A stretch of 64,000 bases of DNA from Natronomonas salina (lineage in GTDB: Archaea > Halobacteriota > Halobacteria > Halobacteriales > Haloarculaceae): assembly GCF_013391105.1 (NCBI RefSeq), contig NZ_CP058335.1, positions 1,798,001 through 1,862,000 on the forward strand, in the 5' to 3' direction. The notes beneath the pieces are model-generated. The model saw nothing but the letters and a program-made list of their open reading frames with translations, was not told the DNA's origin and made no database searches. The position numbers and the translations under genes are program-made. Shown here in pieces: positions 18,665 through 26,766 of this stretch. How positions within the stretch are numbered: position 1 is the first letter of the stretch; every line of letters begins with the position of its first letter.

Positions 18665-19005
18665 TGAGTGCGCTGGCTGTCGGCGTCGGCGGCTCGGCGG
18701 GGGCGCTCGCACGGTACGCCGTCGGCGACTGGGTCGAACGCCGGGCGCTCGACACGCTGGCGGTCAACGTCATGGGGAGCTTCCTGCTCGGGGTCGTCCT
18801 CGGTACCGGGGTCGGCGGCTCCGCGTTCCTCGCCGCCGCCGTCGGGTTCTGCGGCGCGTTCACCACGTTCTCCTCGTTCGCGGTGGAGACAGTGCGGCTG
18901 GCCGAGGATGGCGAGACCGTTGTGGCTGTCGGCAACGCCCTGGGGACGCTCGCCCTCGCGCTCGTCGCCGTGATCGTCGGGTCCGCTTTCGGCGGCCTGC
19001 TCTAA
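18664..19005 (+). CDS. crcB: CrcB/Fluc fluoride channel subunit 2
   Basis: The protein has 113 residues with four helices. It shows GVGGSAGALARYAVGD, TLAVNVMGSFLLG and VGFCGAFTTFSSFAVET. The start is taken at the ATG 18664 inside the TGATG junction; a GTG three codons earlier is possible. Together with the preceding gene it should form the dual-topology fluoride channel. Confidence 0.9.
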   Translation: MSALAVGVGGSAGALARYAVGDWVERRALDTLAVNVMGSFLLGVVLGTGVGGSAFLAAAVGFCGAFTTFSSFAVETVRLAEDGETVVAVGNALGTLALALVAVIVGSAFGGLL

Positions 19006-19053
19006 CTCAGTGGCATTAGTGCAGAGGGATGCGTCCCATCCAGCACGGCCATA

Positions 19054-19060
19054 GATATAC
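19054..19060 (+). promoter_or_regulatory. TATA box of the cyclase/FAH unit
   Basis: GATATAC ends 26 nt before the ATG at 19086, as expected for a leaderless transcript. Confidence 0.55.
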
Positions 19061-19085
19061 GTGGGTTGCTCGCGCGTACCACAGT

Positions 19086-19883
19086 ATGTTCCAGGACGCG
19101 ACGCTCGTCGACCTCAGCATCGGCATCGAGGACGGGGCGGCGAGCGAACCCGACCCCGCGAGCATCGACCGGATGGACCACCGCGAGGGCGCCGAGTGGC
19201 TGGCCCAGAACCTGCAGGCGATGGGCCAGGACGTCGAGGCCGACGACTTCCCGGACGGCACGTCGCTGGCCTGGGAGGAGGTCCACGCGATCACGCACAC
19301 GGCCACCCACATGGACGCGCCGTACCACTACGGCGCCGAGAGCGGCGGCGAGCCGGCGCGGACCATCGACGAGGTGCCCCTGGAGTGGGGCCTCGGCGAG
19401 GCGGTCGTCCTCGACGTGCGCCACCTCGACGCCGGTGCGGAGATCGGCGTCGACGACGTCGAGGGCGCGCTCGACGACCTCGACCACGAGCTCTCCGAGG
19501 GCGAGATCGTCCTGATCCAGACCGGCGCCGACGAGCTGTGGGGGTCGGCGGAGTACCTGACGCAGTTCCCCGGGATGGGCCGGGAGGCGACCCTGTGGCT
19601 GGTCGAGCGGGGCGTCCGGGTCATCGGCACGGACGCCTACGGCTTCGACAAGCCGTTCCTCGAGATGGGTCGGCGGTTCGAGGAGACCGGCGACCCCGGG
19701 GAGCTGTGGCCGGCGCACCTCGCGGGTCGCGAGCGGGAGTACTGCCAGATCGAGAAGATGGCGAACCTCGACGAGCTGCCGCGGAAGACGAACGTACCGC
19801 TGGTGGCGTTCCCGATCGTCGTCGAGGACGGGAGCGCCGGCTGGGTGCGCCCGGTCGCCGTCTTCGAGGAGGGGGCAGCATGA
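19086..19883 (+). CDS. Cyclase/kynurenine-formamidase-like hydrolase
   Basis: The protein has 265 residues. The start MFQDATLVDLSIGI was chosen because a TATA box sits just upstream and the family begins with a DLS motif. The metal-site signature ITHTATHMDAPYHY (HxxxDxPxH type) and later GTDAYGFDKPF and RKTNVPLVAFPI place it in the cyclase family (PF04199). Members hydrolyse N-formylkynurenine or cyclic amides and lactones. Its stop overlaps the next start (ATGA), so it is co-translated with an FAH protein. Confidence 0.85.
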   Translation: MFQDATLVDLSIGIEDGAASEPDPASIDRMDHREGAEWLAQNLQAMGQDVEADDFPDGTSLAWEEVHAITHTATHMDAPYHYGAESGGEPARTIDEVPLEWGLGEAVVLDVRHLDAGAEIGVDDVEGALDDLDHELSEGEIVLIQTGADELWGSAEYLTQFPGMGREATLWLVERGVRVIGTDAYGFDKPFLEMGRRFEETGDPGELWPAHLAGREREYCQIEKMANLDELPRKTNVPLVAFPIVVEDGSAGWVRPVAVFEEGAA

Positions 19884-20848
19884 AGCTCGCGACCTTCGAG
19901 GTCGAGACCGCGGTGGGACCGCAGCGCCGCGTCGGCGTCGTCGACGGTCACGGCGCGCTCGTGGACGTGACGGCCGCCTACGCCGCGTCGCTCGAATCGG
20001 CCGGCGAGGCCGACCCGGTCGGGGTCGCGGAGACGCACGCGCCCGCAGAGATGCGGTCGTTCCTCGCGCGGGGCGACCGCGCGCTCAACGCGGCCCGAGA
20101 CGCCCTGGAGTTCGTCCGGTCGAGCGACGTCGACCGCGGCCCGACGGGCGGCCGCCTGCGCTTCGACGAGGAGGAGGACGGCGTCCGGCTGCTGGCGCCG
20201 CTGCCCCGGCCGAACTCCATCCGGGACTTCATGGCGTTCGAGGAGCACGTCAAGAACAGTCTGGGCGAGGAGCCCCCGGACGTCTGGTACGACGTCCCGG
20301 TCTACTACAAGGGCAACCCCGACACGGTCGTCGGACCGGACGCGACGGTCGAGTGGCCGGACTACTCGAACCAGATGGACTACGAACTCGAGGTCGCGGC
20401 CGTGATCGGCAAGCGCGGCAGCGACATTCCGGTTGAGGAGGCCGACGACTACATCGCCGGCTACACGGTGTTCAACGACTTCAGCGCCCGCGACACGCAG
20501 ATGCGGGAGATGCAGGGTCGCCTGGGGCCGGCGAAGGGCAAGGACTTCGCGAACGCCCTCGGCCCCTACCTCGTCACCGCCGACGAGTTCGACCTGGCGG
20601 ACGCGTCGATGACAGCGACGGTCGACGGCGAGACGTGGTCGGAGGGCACCCCCGGCGAGATGCACCACTCCTTCGCCGACATCGTCGCGCACGTCTCCCA
20701 GAGCGAGCCGCTGCAGCCGGGCGACGTGCTGGGCAGCGGCACCGTCGGCGAGGGCTGCGGACTCGAACTGGGGCGGTTCCTCGAGTCGGGCGATAGGGTG
20801 GCCCTGACGGTCGAGGGCATCGGGACGCTGGAGAACACGGTCCGCTAG
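19880..20848 (+). CDS. Fumarylacetoacetate hydrolase family protein
   Basis: The protein has 322 residues. The C-terminal FAH domain (about 110-322) shows RDFMAFEEHVKNS, the metal-binding YELEVAAVIG, YTVFNDFSARD, RLGPAKGKDFANALGPYLVT and VLGSGTVGEGCG. The family cleaves or tautomerises beta-diketo and 2-oxo acids in aromatic or sugar-acid breakdown. Coupling to a cyclase-family hydrolase suggests successive steps of ring or amide opening and C-C cleavage of one substrate. The stop overlaps that of the convergent response regulator by 4 bp (CTAG). Confidence 0.88.
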   Translation: MKLATFEVETAVGPQRRVGVVDGHGALVDVTAAYAASLESAGEADPVGVAETHAPAEMRSFLARGDRALNAARDALEFVRSSDVDRGPTGGRLRFDEEEDGVRLLAPLPRPNSIRDFMAFEEHVKNSLGEEPPDVWYDVPVYYKGNPDTVVGPDATVEWPDYSNQMDYELEVAAVIGKRGSDIPVEEADDYIAGYTVFNDFSARDTQMREMQGRLGPAKGKDFANALGPYLVTADEFDLADASMTATVDGETWSEGTPGEMHHSFADIVAHVSQSEPLQPGDVLGSGTVGEGCGLELGRFLESGDRVALTVEGIGTLENTVR

Positions 20849-21444
20849 ATCGACCGGCCGGCGGCGTTCGGCGAGCCGTCGGCGTTCAGCTGCCGGAGCT
20901 CGACCTCGAGGTCGCGGACGGAGAGCTGCTCTGTCGTCCGGTGGAGCTCGTCGCGGAGCTCCTCGAGCTCGACTTCGAGGTCGGCGTAGGCCTCGCTCTC
21001 GTCGAGTTCGTGGGCGCTCTTCTGGGACTGCAGCGCCGCCCGCTTCGAGGCCAGCGCGAAGAACTCCTGGAGCTGGCGGTCGTAGGTGGACCGCGAGACG
21101 AGCGACTCGACGACCTCGGTGAGGTCGCCGTGGCGGATCGGCTTGACGATGTACTCGTCGAACCCCATCTCGATGATGTCGAAGTCGGGCTCGACGGCGG
21201 TCACCATCGCGACGCGGCACTCGTAGCCCTCGCTGCGGACGTACTCGAGCACCTCGTCGCCGGAGATGGTCGGCATCAGCCGGTCGATCAACGCGACGTC
21301 GACCGACTCGTCGAGTGCCTCGATCGCGCCCTCGCCCCCGTAGGCCGTCCGCACCTCGTAGTCGCTCTCGAGCCAGGCCGCATAGAGGTCCGCGAGGTCC
21401 CGCTCGTCGTCGACGACCAGCACCGTCTGTGTATCTTCGGTCAT
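20845..21444 (-). CDS. HalX-type response regulator
   Basis: The protein has 199 residues. The receiver domain (about 6-115) has acidic Asp12-Asp13, phospho-acceptor Asp54 in DVALIDRLMP, Thr82 and Lys101. A HalX helical domain (about 125-195) follows: STYDRQLQEFFALASKRAAL, then a coiled coil AYADLEVELEELRDELHRTT. HalX regulators occur in haloarchaea without a DNA-binding domain and work with orphan histidine kinases. No kinase is adjacent here. Confidence 0.88.
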   Translation of the reverse strand: MTEDTQTVLVVDDERDLADLYAAWLESDYEVRTAYGGEGAIEALDESVDVALIDRLMPTISGDEVLEYVRSEGYECRVAMVTAVEPDFDIIEMGFDEYIVKPIRHGDLTEVVESLVSRSTYDRQLQEFFALASKRAALQSQKSAHELDESEAYADLEVELEELRDELHRTTEQLSVRDLEVELRQLNADGSPNAAGRSI

Positions 21445-21819
21445 GTACGTCTCGTTGTCCCGAGGGAGACGGCCGGGACTGATAGCCGTTTGGACCGTTC
21501 TCTACGATGAAACTCACCGCGGTCGGGCCGACGACCACGGCGAGGAGGAGTGTCGTTCGAGAGCCATACTCCGGTGCTGACGCCGAACCCGTTTCGTTCG
21601 GTCATGACCTTCGAGCATTGCCGCCACGGCGGGTTCACTGTTCGGACTATAGAATTAGGTAATCGGTAACAAGGCGCGAGCGTAGACGGATAAGCGGGAC
21701 TGGTGGCACCCAGTGCGTGAGAACCCGATAGAACGAGAGACGAGACTACTGCGGCCGCCCTGCGAATGCAGGCGCCGCCGTTATTCTGTCGACAGCGCTA
21801 TTCAGCACGGTGACAACCC
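21445..21819. other. Gene-free stretch between response regulator and HMA-like gene
   Basis: The 375 bp contain upstream regions of two divergent genes. An A/T-rich spot at about 21648-21672 (actatagaattaggtaatcgg) could be a promoter. A short hairpin CCTGC-GAAT-GCAGG lies at about 21762-21775. No convincing small gene was found. Confidence 0.4.
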
Positions 21820-22029
21820 ATGGCCGAGAGTAGGGAGACGTTCACGATCCGAGGTATCGACGACGACCACGAGAAGGAGGACATCAAGGACACGCTCAAC
21901 CACCTCGACGGCGTCATGGAGACCGACGTCGACGACTCCGGGGAGGCGTCGGTCCGCTACGACGAGGACATCATCGGCGGCGAGGAGGTCGAACACCGGG
22001 TCCAGAAGATGGGCTACGACACGGAGTAG
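21820..22029 (+). CDS. HMA-fold protein lacking the CxxC metal site
   Basis: The protein has 69 residues. It follows the heavy-metal-associated domain pattern closely (FTIRGID, LNHLDGVMETDVD, ASVRYDEDIIGGEEVEHRVQKMGYD), but the GMxCxxC loop is replaced by GIDDDHEKEDI. There is no cysteine in the protein. Copper(I) binding of the usual kind is therefore unlikely. It may bind other ions through the Asp/His loop or act in protein contacts. Confidence 0.75.
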   Translation: MAESRETFTIRGIDDDHEKEDIKDTLNHLDGVMETDVDDSGEASVRYDEDIIGGEEVEHRVQKMGYDTE

Positions 22030-22260
22030 CTCGAGTGGGAGGCCGTCTCGCCAAACGTGGGTGACCCGCCGAAAGGCGATGTTGTTACCAGGTATAATAG
22101 CCTGCTAGGCGGAGTCCTCCTGGGGAGGAATCCATAGACGGCACACTCGTTACCACTCGTCAGTCCGATATCGTCGCCGACCGGGTTATGTCTGACAGTT
22201 GTCTCCGTAGTTACACCACAGGTGCCGATAACAAATTTTTACTAGTGGTTCGCGAGAAAC

Positions 22261-23568
22261 ATGGTTCCCGCACCGACCCCGGGGGGATCGGCGATTCCCG
22301 CAACCGGAACCGCGAGTAGCACCGCAGCCATCCGGTCGCTCGGCCGCGAGGGCGTCCGCACCCTCGCCTTCTCCGAACTGGAGTCTCCGCCGGGCTTCGC
22401 CTCGCAGTACTGCGACGAGACGACCGAGGTCCCCGACCCCACCGAGGACCTGACCGGGTACGAGAACGCCCTCCTCGAACTCGCCCGCCGCCCCGACGTC
22501 GACACCGTCCTGCCCTTCCGCGAACCCGACGTCTACGTCCTGGCCCGCAACAGGGGCGCCCTCGCCGCCCACGTCGGGACGCCCTGGCCGGACCTCGAGA
22601 CGCTCCGTCGGGTCCAGGACCGCAAACTGCTCTTCGAGGCCGCCGACCGCGCCGACGTCCCGGCGCCGGTCACGCGGACCCTCGACGAGTGGCCCGTCCG
22701 GGACGGCGACGTCGTCGTCAAGCCCCGATACACCGTCCACGCCGCCGAGTACGCCGACCGCTTCCCCGTCAGCCACACCCAGTGGAGCACCACCAGGTAC
22801 GTCTCGCCGGAGGACCGCCTCGACCACGAGGCGCTCACGGAGGCGATGGGCCACGTCCCGCTCGTCCAGGAGTTCGTCCCGTCGACCGACGAGTACGGGT
22901 TCTTCGCGCTGTTCGACCGCGGCGAGGCGGTCGCCACCTTCCAGCACCGCCAGCGCCGCGGCTGGAAGTACTGTGGCGGTCCGAGCGCCTACCGCGAGTC
23001 GGTCGACATCCCGGAACTCGAGGCCGCCGGGCTGCGGCTCCTCGAAGAACTGGACTGGCACGGCGTCGCCATGGTCGAGTTCCTCCGCGACCCCGAGACC
23101 GGCGAGTTCGAGCTGATGGAGGTCAACCCCCGGTTCTGGTTGTCGCTGCCCTTCACGATCCAGGCCGGCGTCGACTTCCCGGCTCTCTACTGGCGGCAGG
23201 CGACCGGGCGGCCGGTCGAGTCGGCCCCCGAGTACGACGTCGGCGTCGCCGGCCACCTGCTCCGCGGCGAGGCCCTCCACCTGCACAGCGTCCTCGCCGA
23301 CGACTACCCGCTGGTCGACCGACCGTCGTTCGCGAGGACCGCCCTCTCGGTGGCGGGGTCGCTGCTCCGCCACCCCCGCTTCGACTACCTCAGCGCTCGC
23401 GACCCGGCGCCGTTCGTCAGGGACCTCGTCGAGACCTACCGCATCTACGCCGACGACTCGGAGCCGGATACCGCCGAAGTTCCGTCGAGGGCGCCCGGGG
23501 CGTCCGAGGGACCGACGGCGAAGGAGCCGAGCGAGTTCGCGACGGTCGGCGCGGAGTCCGACGACTGA
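22261..23568 (+). CDS. ATP-grasp carboxylate-amine ligase-like enzyme
   Basis: The protein has 435 residues. An N-terminal domain (1-110) precedes the ATP-grasp fold. Markers are RRVQDRKLLFEAADRADVPA, VVVKPRYT, LVQEFVPSTDEYGFFALFD, LDWHGVAMVEFLRD and the metal-binding ELMEVNPRFW. This is the layout of carbamoyl-phosphate-synthase-like ATP-grasp enzymes often found in haloarchaeal surface or lipid-linked pathways. The Pro/Ser/Glu-rich tail after about 400 is probably disordered. The substrate is unknown. A TTTTTACT element lies at 22236-22243. Confidence 0.78.
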   Translation: MVPAPTPGGSAIPATGTASSTAAIRSLGREGVRTLAFSELESPPGFASQYCDETTEVPDPTEDLTGYENALLELARRPDVDTVLPFREPDVYVLARNRGALAAHVGTPWPDLETLRRVQDRKLLFEAADRADVPAPVTRTLDEWPVRDGDVVVKPRYTVHAAEYADRFPVSHTQWSTTRYVSPEDRLDHEALTEAMGHVPLVQEFVPSTDEYGFFALFDRGEAVATFQHRQRRGWKYCGGPSAYRESVDIPELEAAGLRLLEELDWHGVAMVEFLRDPETGEFELMEVNPRFWLSLPFTIQAGVDFPALYWRQATGRPVESAPEYDVGVAGHLLRGEALHLHSVLADDYPLVDRPSFARTALSVAGSLLRHPRFDYLSARDPAPFVRDLVETYRIYADDSEPDTAEVPSRAPGASEGPTAKEPSEFATVGAESDD

Positions 23569-24120
23569 GGGGACGAGTCTCGCGTGGCACTCCGCAGAGA
23601 CTTCACGGTCGGGTCGGTCCCCCGACCGGCCACGATCTGTATAGCGCGGCCGCTGGTGCGGAGCAGTTGTGATGCAGAACGACGCACCGGTGAGGGTGCG
23701 TCACCACCTTCCGGTGGCCCATCCCGAGAACTGACGATCTACCCATGGATGACAGTACGGGATGGTGAGCGGGACCAGGGACTACAGGTACGTAAGTAAG
23801 AGCCACGTACCCTGTTACTAGTCCAATAACTGGACGACCGCACGAACTGGCCACGGGGCCTCGTCGACAGTCAGCGACCAGGCGACTGACCGCCCAGACC
23901 GACGGAACGCGGCTCGCTAGTGGTCTTCTAGGGTGGCCGGCGGGCCGTCTCCGAGGGATTAAGCACCGCGGAGCCGTCGCGTACGTGTAGACGCGTCGAT
24001 ACGTCTCGGTCGGCGGGTCGGCGGACCGGCCGTTCGGACGTCGACCCGGAGAGAACCACTGGACCGCGGACGCACTGCCACACCACTACGCCGACCGCAG
24101 GCGGATCTCACCCACACCAG
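23569..24120. other. 552-bp gene-free stretch
   Basis: The first half (to about 23835) is rich in inverted repeats and is described as a candidate RNA. The second half (23836-24120) has scattered short repeats only and must hold the promoter of the gene at 24121. Open frames here (for example 23584-23799) look like chance frames. Confidence 0.5.
23590..23824 (+). ncRNA. Candidate structured RNA with at least six stems
   Basis: Within a 552-bp gene-free region the sequence forms a series of exact pairings. CTCCGCA 23590-23596 pairs with 23657-23663 and encloses an 8-bp hairpin 23606-23628. An 8-bp hairpin spans 23681-23702. CCACC/GGTGG forms 23704-23717. CCATCCCG 23719-23726 pairs with 23758-23765 and has an inner ACTG/CAGT. 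GGACTA 23779-23784 pairs with 23819-23824 and encloses CAGGTACGT/ACGTACC(C)TG. Strand is assigned only by position before the plus-strand gene. I did not find the conserved boxes of RNase P or SRP RNA. Confidence 0.45.
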
Positions 24121-24516
24121 ATGAACACCCAACGAAGGTGGTCACTGTTCGTCGACGTCGCCGCGATCGTCTGGATCGTCCTGTTCGCGGTCGACGTGGC
24201 CGCCAGGTTCGACGTCGTCGCCCTCGCTTCGTCGACCACGACCGTCGTCCGCGGGGCCCTCCAGGCGCTGCTGGCGGTCTTCCTGCTGGACCTGGCGCTC
24301 CTCTACCGCTGGTCCGACCAACGGCCGCGGGCGTTCGTGCGGTCGAACTGGCTCCTGATCCTCACCGTCGTGCCGTGGTTCCGGCCGCTGCGGCTGGTAC
24401 GGCTCGGCCGGAGCGTGCGGGCGCTCAAGGTACTGGCCGGGTCGCGCCGCGCCGGCTCGTTCCTCAACAAGGCCAGGCGGATGGCTAGACGCTACTGGCG
24501 CCGACTTCGCGAGTGA
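24121..24516 (+). CDS. Stand-alone voltage-sensor-like (S4) membrane protein
   Basis: The protein has 131 residues with three or four membrane segments: about 8-28, 42-62 and 74-104. The last one carries Arg88, Arg91, Arg94, Arg97, Arg100 and Lys103, one positive charge every third residue, as in S4 helices of voltage-gated cation channels (PLRLVRLGRSVRALK). It is preceded by RSNWLLILTVVPW, like the S3 region. The pore domain is absent. The C-terminus is very basic. It may be a channel relative without pore or a charged membrane protein; function is unknown. It is convergent with the DUF389 gene and overlaps it by 32 bp. Confidence 0.6.
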   Translation: MNTQRRWSLFVDVAAIVWIVLFAVDVAARFDVVALASSTTTVVRGALQALLAVFLLDLALLYRWSDQRPRAFVRSNWLLILTVVPWFRPLRLVRLGRSVRALKVLAGSRRAGSFLNKARRMARRYWRRLRE

Positions 24517-25879
24517 CCCGCTGGCCGAACGCGCCGAGCCGGTCGAACAGCCGGGCGACCAGACTCGAGGACCGCGTCTCGCTCGGGTCGGGCTCGGCGC
24601 GCTCGACGTCCTGGAACTGGACGTTCACCGTCACGGGGCGACCGGTCGCCTCGCTGATCCGCGTCTGGAGCGTCTCGTCGAGGTCCTCGTAGGCGGCGTC
24701 GGTCGACCGGGTCACCGTCACCGTCACCGAGATGTCGCTCGAGAGGACGTTCATGTGGTTGTAGTCGGTCTGGACGGTGCCCAGGTCCAGCGAGCTGTAC
24801 GCCGGGTCGTCCATGGTGGCCTGGACCTCCTGGTTGACGTCCTGCTCGAAGGCGACGTGCTGGTACGTTCCCGCGGCCGTCAGCGCGACCACGACGGCGA
24901 ACAGGACGACGAGCAGCGCGTACCCGCCCGTCCGGGGCGAGACGACGAAGTCCTCGCGCAGCGACCGGATGACCGACGACCGGTAGCCCAGCGAGACGAG
25001 CGCGACGTACGCCGAGAGGTTGATGAACACGATGTTCATCAGAAGCAGGACGATCGCCCCGAGGACCATCAGGGGCTCGCCCCAGACGACGCCGATGCCC
25101 GCCGCCGACGCCGCGGGAACGATCGCCGCCGCGACCGCGACCCCGGCGATGGAGACGGGGAGGTCCGTCGCCAGCGCCAGCGCGCCGGCGAGGCCGGCGG
25201 CGATCGCGATCACCACCGTCAGGAGGTTCGGCGTGAGGAAGACGCTCACCTGCTCGACGCGGGCCACGACCAGCGACCCCGGGACGAACCCGGCCTGTCG
25301 GAGGAGGAGGCTCATCAGTATCGCGCCGACGAAGGCGACGAGCAGCCCGACGACCTGCGCCCGCGCGCTCTCGATGACCATCCCCCGGTCGCCGATGACC
25401 GTCCCGACGCTCGCCGACAGCGTCGAGCCCGCGAACGGCGCGATCACCATCGCGCCGACGATGACGATCGCGGAGTCCAGCAGGAGGCCGCCGACCGCGA
25501 CGATGGCGCTCAGCGCCGCGAAGGCGACGTAGGTCGCGAACTCGGGTTTGAGGTCCTCCGCCCGCTCCCGGATCTCCGGGTGGGAGGCGCCACGGTCGCC
25601 CTTCGGTCCCTCGACGTAGCGGTCGGTCAGCTCCTCGACGTTGGGGATGTTGGCCCGTTCGACGTCCGTCACGACGGTGTAGGTGTCCTCGTCGAGGCCG
25701 GCGTCGTACAGTTGCTCGAGGACCGTCTCCACCGCACCGCCGGGGACTGGGATGTTCGCGACCGATCCGTCCCGGGAACCGACCTCGTCGACGAAGAGGT
25801 ACTCGACGCCCATCTCGTCGAGGGCCGACTCGATGGCTACCCGGTCGTCACTGGGGACGAAAATCTCTATGAGCCGCAC
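24485..25879 (-). CDS. DUF389 (TIGR00341-like) membrane protein
   Basis: The protein has 464 residues. The start is placed at GTG 25879 (VRLIEIFVPSDDR) because the family begins with this RLIxVxVP strand, and the 56 upstream codons read through a promoter-like region (TACCTAAG near 25910). Residues 1-110 form a soluble regulatory domain. DUF389 membrane helices lie at about 120-340: SAIVAVGGLLLDSAIVIVGAMVIAPF, GDRGMVIESARAQVVGLLVAF and related blocks. Two C-terminal hydrophobic and soluble stretches follow. The family role is unknown, though transport is suspected. Confidence 0.82.
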   Translation of the reverse strand: MRLIEIFVPSDDRVAIESALDEMGVEYLFVDEVGSRDGSVANIPVPGGAVETVLEQLYDAGLDEDTYTVVTDVERANIPNVEELTDRYVEGPKGDRGASHPEIRERAEDLKPEFATYVAFAALSAIVAVGGLLLDSAIVIVGAMVIAPFAGSTLSASVGTVIGDRGMVIESARAQVVGLLVAFVGAILMSLLLRQAGFVPGSLVVARVEQVSVFLTPNLLTVVIAIAAGLAGALALATDLPVSIAGVAVAAAIVPAASAAGIGVVWGEPLMVLGAIVLLLMNIVFINLSAYVALVSLGYRSSVIRSLREDFVVSPRTGGYALLVVLFAVVVALTAAGTYQHVAFEQDVNQEVQATMDDPAYSSLDLGTVQTDYNHMNVLSSDISVTVTVTRSTDAAYEDLDETLQTRISEATGRPVTVNVQFQDVERAEPDPSETRSSSLVARLFDRLGAFGQRVTREVGASSV

Positions 25880-26104
25880 TGGAAAGGTGGTCGCGGAGGA
25901 CCGACTTAGGTATCCAGACCCTACAGCCGACAGACGTTCGAGCTGGAACGGTCCGGTAACCATCCCCGATAAATCGACAAACGACGAGAGGACGCGGTCA
26001 GGCGCCCCTGCCCCTCTCGACACGCGCGCTCCTGGCCTCTGCACCACGTCTCCGCGCCGTCTCGGCGGGAAAACTACTTTGTTCAGCGAGACCTAGCGGG
26101 AATT

Positions 26105-26536
26105 ATGGCATTCGGGACGTCGTCCCGTCCGCGTTTCTCGGTCGACCGCAGCGTCGCGGCCGTCGCAGCCGGCCTCTACCTCGTGCTCATGCTCTACCCG
26201 GTCACGCAGGCGGACTTCCCGGCCGTCGGGCTGCTCGCGGGCGTCCCGGTCGGCCTCGTCGTCGGCGTCCTGACGCCCCGGAGCGGCGACGAGCTGAACA
26301 ACGCGCTCGTGGGGTGTGCCGTCGGCGCGGCGCTGGTCGTGATCCTCGGTGCCGCCTACGGGTCGTTCGTCTCCTGGCAGGTCGGGTTCCCCCTCGACTC
26401 GGTGCTCGCCGGACAGTTCGCCGTCTACGGCTTCTTCTACGGCGGATTCCTCTTCCCGCTCCACATCGCGGTCGCGATCCCCGTCGCCGTGCTCGTCCGC
26501 TCGGCGCGGCGGCGAACCCGGGCGAGGTTCGCCTGA
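26105..26536 (+). CDS. DUF5518-like small membrane protein
   Basis: The protein has 143 residues and four hydrophobic helices at about 17-35, 38-56, 66-86 and 103-130. The Gly/Val-rich pattern (AVGLLAGVPVGLVVGVLTPRSGDE, LNNALVGCAVGAALVV) resembles haloarchaeal DUF5518-type proteins. A basic tail ends the protein. It is divergent from the DUF389 gene. No catalytic motif is seen. Confidence 0.65.
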   Translation: MAFGTSSRPRFSVDRSVAAVAAGLYLVLMLYPVTQADFPAVGLLAGVPVGLVVGVLTPRSGDELNNALVGCAVGAALVVILGAAYGSFVSWQVGFPLDSVLAGQFAVYGFFYGGFLFPLHIAVAIPVAVLVRSARRRTRARFA

Positions 26537-26698
26537 GGAGGCGAGTCCCGCGGCGCGGATAGACGTCGTCCTCGACGGACTTCCGCGCGGCGACGTAACT
26601 GGAAGAAGGCACCCCTTCGGCCCGACCACCTCGTAGAGAGTCGCAATTTCAGGCATCCTCGACTCCCTTCGTCGCCTCTTCAGTTCTTACGCGCCCCC

Positions 26699-26745
26699 TT
26701 ATATATAACGAGAACCGGTTACCCACCACCGGAAGCTATTTTTGG
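26699..26745 (+). promoter_or_regulatory. Promoter region of the tup operon
   Basis: A strong A/T run TTATATATAA begins at 26699. A second box GCTATTTTT (26737-26745) lies about 22-30 nt before the ATG at 26767, the right place for a leaderless start. Between them AACCGGTT and a repeated CCGG (ccggttacccaccaccgg) could be a regulator site. Which box is used is unknown. Confidence 0.4.
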
Positions 26746-26766
26746 CGGCACTCCAACGGTGTTCCC

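Noticed and set aside
18308-19005. Fluoride riboswitch upstream of the crcB pair
   Set aside because: The gap is only 79 bp and no conserved pseudoknot pattern was recognised.
23584-23799. 71-codon plus-strand frame
   Set aside because: It runs through the inverted repeats of the candidate RNA and its residues look random.
23590-23824. RNase P RNA or SRP RNA
   Set aside because: The conserved GAGGAAAGUCC-type and GGAA/AGCAG-type boxes expected in those RNAs were not found on either strand.
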